31,994 nt of DNA, taken from assembly GCA_017540065.1 (NCBI GenBank), contig JAFYBU010000081.1, positions 1 to 31,994 on the forward strand. The letters are read 5' to 3'. The translations under genes and the position numbers were made by a program. Of the stretch, positions 29,406-31,994 are shown piece after piece (the first letter of the stretch is position 1; every line of letters starts with the position of its first letter). The notes beneath the pieces are model-generated. The model worked only from the letters and a program-made list of their open reading frames with translations. It did no database searches and had not been told where the DNA came from. The DNA comes from Alphaproteobacteria bacterium. GTDB taxonomy: Bacteria > Pseudomonadota > Alphaproteobacteria > CAAHEQ01 > UBA3637.

Positions 29406-31457
29406 ATGAATTTAGAAGTTTTACCGGGTTTGCCATATCCTTTGGGGGCCAATTATGATGGCAACGGTGTCAATTTTGCATTATTTTCTAAAAATGCAAC
29501 GCGCGTACAATTGTGTTTGTTTGACCATGATGGCAAACACGAACACCGTATTGACTTACCCCGCTATACAGATGAAGTTTGGCACGGTTATATCAAAGGG
29601 TTGAAATGGGGACAAAGATATGCTTATCGTGTTTACGGCCCTTACGAACCTGAAAAAGGCATGCGTTTTAATCCACACAAGTTGGTGTTAGATCCTTATG
29701 CAAAAAAATTAACGGGGCCTGTTATTGCTAATAATGCACAATTAGGATATAACTTGAATTCCGAAAAATCAGACCTGTCTATGTCCCGCAAAAATGATGC
29801 GGACTTCATGCCCAAATGCATTGTGGTGGACGACAATTATTTCCAATGGGAAAATTCAAAAAAACCTTGCTTAAATTGGGATGAAGAGGTCATTTACGAA
29901 ATGCATGTCAAAGGCTTTACCGCATTAAATCCGGAAGTAGAAAAAGCCTTTCGGGGAACTTTTGACGGATTGGCCAGTCGTAAAGTAATTGACTACCTTA
30001 AATCTTTGCAAATTTCTGCTGTTGAATTATTACCGATTGCTTGTTTTATGACAACGGGAAGCATTCAAGCCAAGGGATTATCAAATTATTGGGGGTACGA
30101 CCCCATCTTGTTCATGTGTCCGCACGCAGGTTATTTATCCTCCAACAGCACATCCGAAGTTAAATGGGCTGTCCGTTTATTACATGAAGCCGGAATTGAA
30201 GTTATTTTAGATGTTGTTTATAACCACACAGCAGAGGGAAATCAATTTGGTCCGACATTGTGTTACCGGGGAATTGACAATGCCGTTTATTATCGACTGA
30301 ATTCAGAAAACCCACGCTATTACGAAGATACAACGGGATGTGGTGCCAGCTTTAATTTAGGGCACCCGAGAGTTTTGCAACTGGTAATGGATTCTTTGCG
30401 TTATTGGGCTGAAACCGTACAAATTGACGGTTTCCGTTTTGATTTAGCTACCACCTTGGCACGGGATGATAAAAATACCTTTGTACGCAACAGTGATTTT
30501 TTGAGTATTGTACAACAAGATCCGCAATTACAACGATTAAAATTGATTGCAGAGCCGTGGGACTTGGGTGAAGGCGGTTATCAAGTCGGTGGATTCCGTC
30601 CCGGGTGGGCTGAATGGAACGATAAATTCCGTGATACCGTGCGACGTTTTTGGAAGGGCGATTATAATCAAGCCGCTGAATTTGCCAAACGTATGACTGC
30701 GTCATCAGATGTTTTCCAAAAAGACGGACGAAAACCATGGGAATCTGTTAATTTTATCACGGCTCACGATGGTTTCGGGCTGGCAGATTTAGTTTCTTAT
30801 AATTCAAAACATAACGAGGCAAACGGGGAAAATAATCAAGACGGTACCGACAACAATTCTTCTTGGAACGGAGGCGTGGAAGGACCGACAACAGACAAAG
30901 CCATTTTGAAAAATCGTATTAATCGGGCTCGTGCCATGATGACTTCTTTGTTATGTTCAGCCGGAACACCGATGATTCGGGCGGGCGATGAAATTTTACA
31001 ATCCAATCAAGGTAATAATAATTTGTATGCCCAAGATAATGAGCTTTCTTGGATTGATTGGGAACACGTTTCGCCCCAAGGAAAAGAAATGCAAGAACTG
31101 GTACGCTTTTTAATGAATTTCAGAAGAGCTCACAAAGTTATGGAGCATTACGATTTTTATCACGAAGGCGAATTTATCTGGTACAGACCAGACGGAACAC
31201 CGATGAAACCAGAAGATTGGCGTGATTATGTTCGCAGCGTTTCTTATTTTGTTAAGCAGGAACAAACCCGCCTTTTCTTCATTTTTAATGCTTACAGCGA
31301 ACCGATTACCTGGAAACTTCCCGCCTTGGAAAAAGGACGAAAATGGCAAATAAAATTGGATACTTCGGACACGAATCCTTTGATGAAGCACAATCAAATT
31401 GAAGCACCTGCATGGAGTGTACTTATCTTTACGGGAAAAGATGATTTAGAAAAGTAA
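29406..31457 (+). CDS. glgX: Glycogen debranching enzyme GlgX (isoamylase-type)
   Basis: A 683-residue GH13 debranching enzyme, acting on alpha-1,6 branch points of phosphorylase-trimmed glycogen. A CBM48-like N-domain (residues 10-130, GVNFALFSKNATRVQLCLF) is followed by the barrel with Asp346 in GFRFDLATTL, Glu383 in LIAEPWDLGEGGYQVG and Asp455 in FITAHDGFGL. The GlgX/isoamylase hallmark NNQDGTDNNSSWNGGVEG follows. Full length with a normal C-domain. AAAAAGGGGAG precedes the ATG. A weak TTCTTT-17-TATTAT pair in the 74-bp gap might be an internal promoter. It ends the glycogen operon, with no clear terminator before the tRNA promoter. Confidence 0.96.
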   Translation: MNLEVLPGLPYPLGANYDGNGVNFALFSKNATRVQLCLFDHDGKHEHRIDLPRYTDEVWHGYIKGLKWGQRYAYRVYGPYEPEKGMRFNPHKLVLDPYAKKLTGPVIANNAQLGYNLNSEKSDLSMSRKNDADFMPKCIVVDDNYFQWENSKKPCLNWDEEVIYEMHVKGFTALNPEVEKAFRGTFDGLASRKVIDYLKSLQISAVELLPIACFMTTGSIQAKGLSNYWGYDPILFMCPHAGYLSSNSTSEVKWAVRLLHEAGIEVILDVVYNHTAEGNQFGPTLCYRGIDNAVYYRLNSENPRYYEDTTGCGASFNLGHPRVLQLVMDSLRYWAETVQIDGFRFDLATTLARDDKNTFVRNSDFLSIVQQDPQLQRLKLIAEPWDLGEGGYQVGGFRPGWAEWNDKFRDTVRRFWKGDYNQAAEFAKRMTASSDVFQKDGRKPWESVNFITAHDGFGLADLVSYNSKHNEANGENNQDGTDNNSSWNGGVEGPTTDKAILKNRINRARAMMTSLLCSAGTPMIRAGDEILQSNQGNNNLYAQDNELSWIDWEHVSPQGKEMQELVRFLMNFRRAHKVMEHYDFYHEGEFIWYRPDGTPMKPEDWRDYVRSVSYFVKQEQTRLFFIFNAYSEPITWKLPALEKGRKWQIKLDTSDTNPLMKHNQIEAPAWSVLIFTGKDDLEK

Positions 31458-31481
31458 ATTCCGCTTTTCATAAAATAGTTC

Positions 31482-31510
31482 TTGCAAAAAAAGATTTTTT
31501 CGAGTATAAT
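31482..31510 (+). promoter_or_regulatory. tRNA-Glu promoter
   Basis: TTGCAA (31482-31487), 17-bp spacer, perfect TATAAT (31505-31510). The predicted start is about 12 nt before the mature tRNA. Confidence 0.75.
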
Positions 31511-31528
31511 AGAGTGCATTGTTCGATT

Positions 31529-31604
31529 GACCCTATCGTCTAGAGGCCTAGGACATCGCCCTTTCACGGCGGTAACGCGAGTTCGAATCTCGCTAGGGTC
31601 ACCA
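31529..31604 (+). tRNA. tRNA-Glu (anticodon TTC)
   Basis: Acceptor stem GACCCTA (31529-31535) pairs with TAGGGTC (31594-31600), with discriminator A and encoded CCA (31602-31604). The anticodon loop CTTTCAC carries TTC (31563-31565), and the T-arm has GTTCGAATC. A full cloverleaf with strong promoter and terminator. The sequence immediately beyond its 3' end changes character, so it may be an integration site. Confidence 0.97.
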
Positions 31605-31609
31605 AGTTT

Positions 31610-31636
31610 AAGTCCTTGTAAATCAAGGGCTTTTTT
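31610..31636 (+). terminator. Rho-independent terminator after tRNA-Glu
   Basis: Nine-bp stem AAGTCCTTG/CAAGGGCTT (one G-T pair) with a 5-nt loop and six T. Confidence 0.85.
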
Positions 31637-31650
31637 ATTTAGAAAGTTTT

Positions 31651-31696
31651 CCACTTATTTAGTGGTTTTATGTTTTAGGAACCCAATAGGAACCCA
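31651..31696. repeat. Short repeats between the tRNA and the phage-like gene
   Basis: CCACT-TATTT-AGTGG hairpin (31651-31665), then two direct copies of TAGGAACCCA (31676-31685 and 31687-31696) with an 11-bp period, about one helical turn. Such spacing suits integrase or excisionase arm sites, which is inference. The rest of 31637-31745 holds no gene. Confidence 0.45.
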
Positions 31697-31745
31697 CTTT
31701 TAAAAATCCTAAAGTGATTTTGGAGCGAAACCTAAAATTTTCTGA

Positions 31746-31994
31746 TTACCACCAAGATGGAACCGGTGCATTTTCCAATGTGTCTCTAAGTAGTATATAA
31801 GCTTTTACATCTCCCTTCATGGCTTTTTTAATCAAACCCATGCAGACAGCTTCTTGGTTTGTAGCACCCGTATCGTCTTCCATAACAATTAGCTGTTCCA
31901 GAGTTTCTCTGAAGCTTTTTTTCTTCCTCCTAGCTTCACCACTTGCAATACCACCTTTTTTTGCAATTTCTCTCTGTTCATCCACTGTTCGTTG
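31746..31994 (-). CDS. Phage-like small KGG-type protein (5' end beyond the right edge)
   Basis: The frame is open from stop TAA (31748-31746) to the right edge, reading upstream QRTVDEQREIAKKGGIASGEARRKKKS. A GTG at 31985 is in frame, but the family usually continues before this point, so the start is probably outside. The pattern (REIAKKGGIASGEARR, later IKKAMKGDVKAYILLRDTL) resembles small proteins I recall near terminase genes in prophages. It is soluble, basic at the N-terminus and possibly DNA-binding. With the adjacent tRNA-Glu, this suggests the edge of an integrated phage or other element. The family assignment is from memory. Confidence 0.65.
   Translation of the reverse strand, partial: QRTVDEQREIAKKGGIASGEARRKKKSFRETLEQLIVMEDDTGATNQEAVCMGLIKKAMKGDVKAYILLRDTLENAPVPSWW

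Noticed and set aside
31394..31654. Minus-strand open frame across the tRNA (GDPSEIRTRV-type product)
   Set aside because: This is the well-known false translation of an antisense tRNA gene, not a protein.
1..31994. CRISPR array, IS element, rRNA or replication origin
   Set aside because: I found no regularly spaced repeats, transposase, rRNA segments or DnaA-box cluster.

Overview
The window is an AT-rich stretch of a bacterial chromosome, most likely from an uncultured, host-associated alphaproteobacterium. The evidence is a circularly permuted (two-piece) tmRNA whose tag begins ANDN, an IalB-family gene coupled to rlmN, a HemY-type TPR protein with a terminal zinc ribbon, and a cluster of prepilin-like proteins with the unusual mature N-terminus RSMVEML. 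I believe, from memory and not from a search, that such proteins are common in gut Alphaproteobacteria of the RF32 type. Nearly all of the sequence is ordinary dense bacterial chromosome. The right edge, beyond a tRNA-Glu gene, looks like the start of an integrated element.

Layout. 1-3523: five prepilin-like genes, two on the minus strand (one Cys-rich and cut by the left edge) and three on the plus strand, with the permuted tmRNA gene between the two minus-strand genes. A strongly self-complementary leader precedes the plus-strand pair at 2142-2987. 3583-5192: efp and its modifying enzyme gene epmA, divergent, with overlapping -10 boxes. 5230-7756: two tiny basic orphans, a tandem two-domain GT2 glycosyltransferase and rpsU. 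7890-11823: a tightly coupled operon of an IalB-family secreted protein, rlmN, endonuclease I, tag and an S66 (LD-carboxypeptidase/MccF) peptidase. 11876-13059: an orphan two-gene membrane operon behind a strong promoter with an inverted repeat across its -10. 13134-16296: an EamA transporter (minus), then a Nudix hydrolase, a HAD phosphatase and a periplasmic solute-binding protein (plus). 16329-18581: a large U32-family protein of the RlhA type. 18606-22957: tolC, a DUF2934 miniprotein, a membrane HExxH protein, rmuC and a soluble HExxH protein. 22935-26197: the envelope operon ppiD, a short mitofilin-like protein, hemY. 26339-31457: the glycogen operon glgB, an HD-domain protein, glgX. 31529-31604: tRNA-Glu(UUC). 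31746-31994: a phage-like small gene running off the right edge.

The genes fit a few themes: surface fibre or pseudopilus subunits, translation support (tmRNA, EF-P with EpmA, bS21, RlmN, possibly a U32 rRNA hydroxylase), envelope biogenesis (PpiD, TolC, HemY, mitofilin-like, S66 peptidase), DNA repair or degradation (Tag, RmuC, EndA) and glycogen branching and debranching. Promoters with a -35 box and a 16-17 bp spacer are unusually easy to see here, so many transcription units can be assigned directly. I see no CRISPR array, IS element, rRNA or replication origin.
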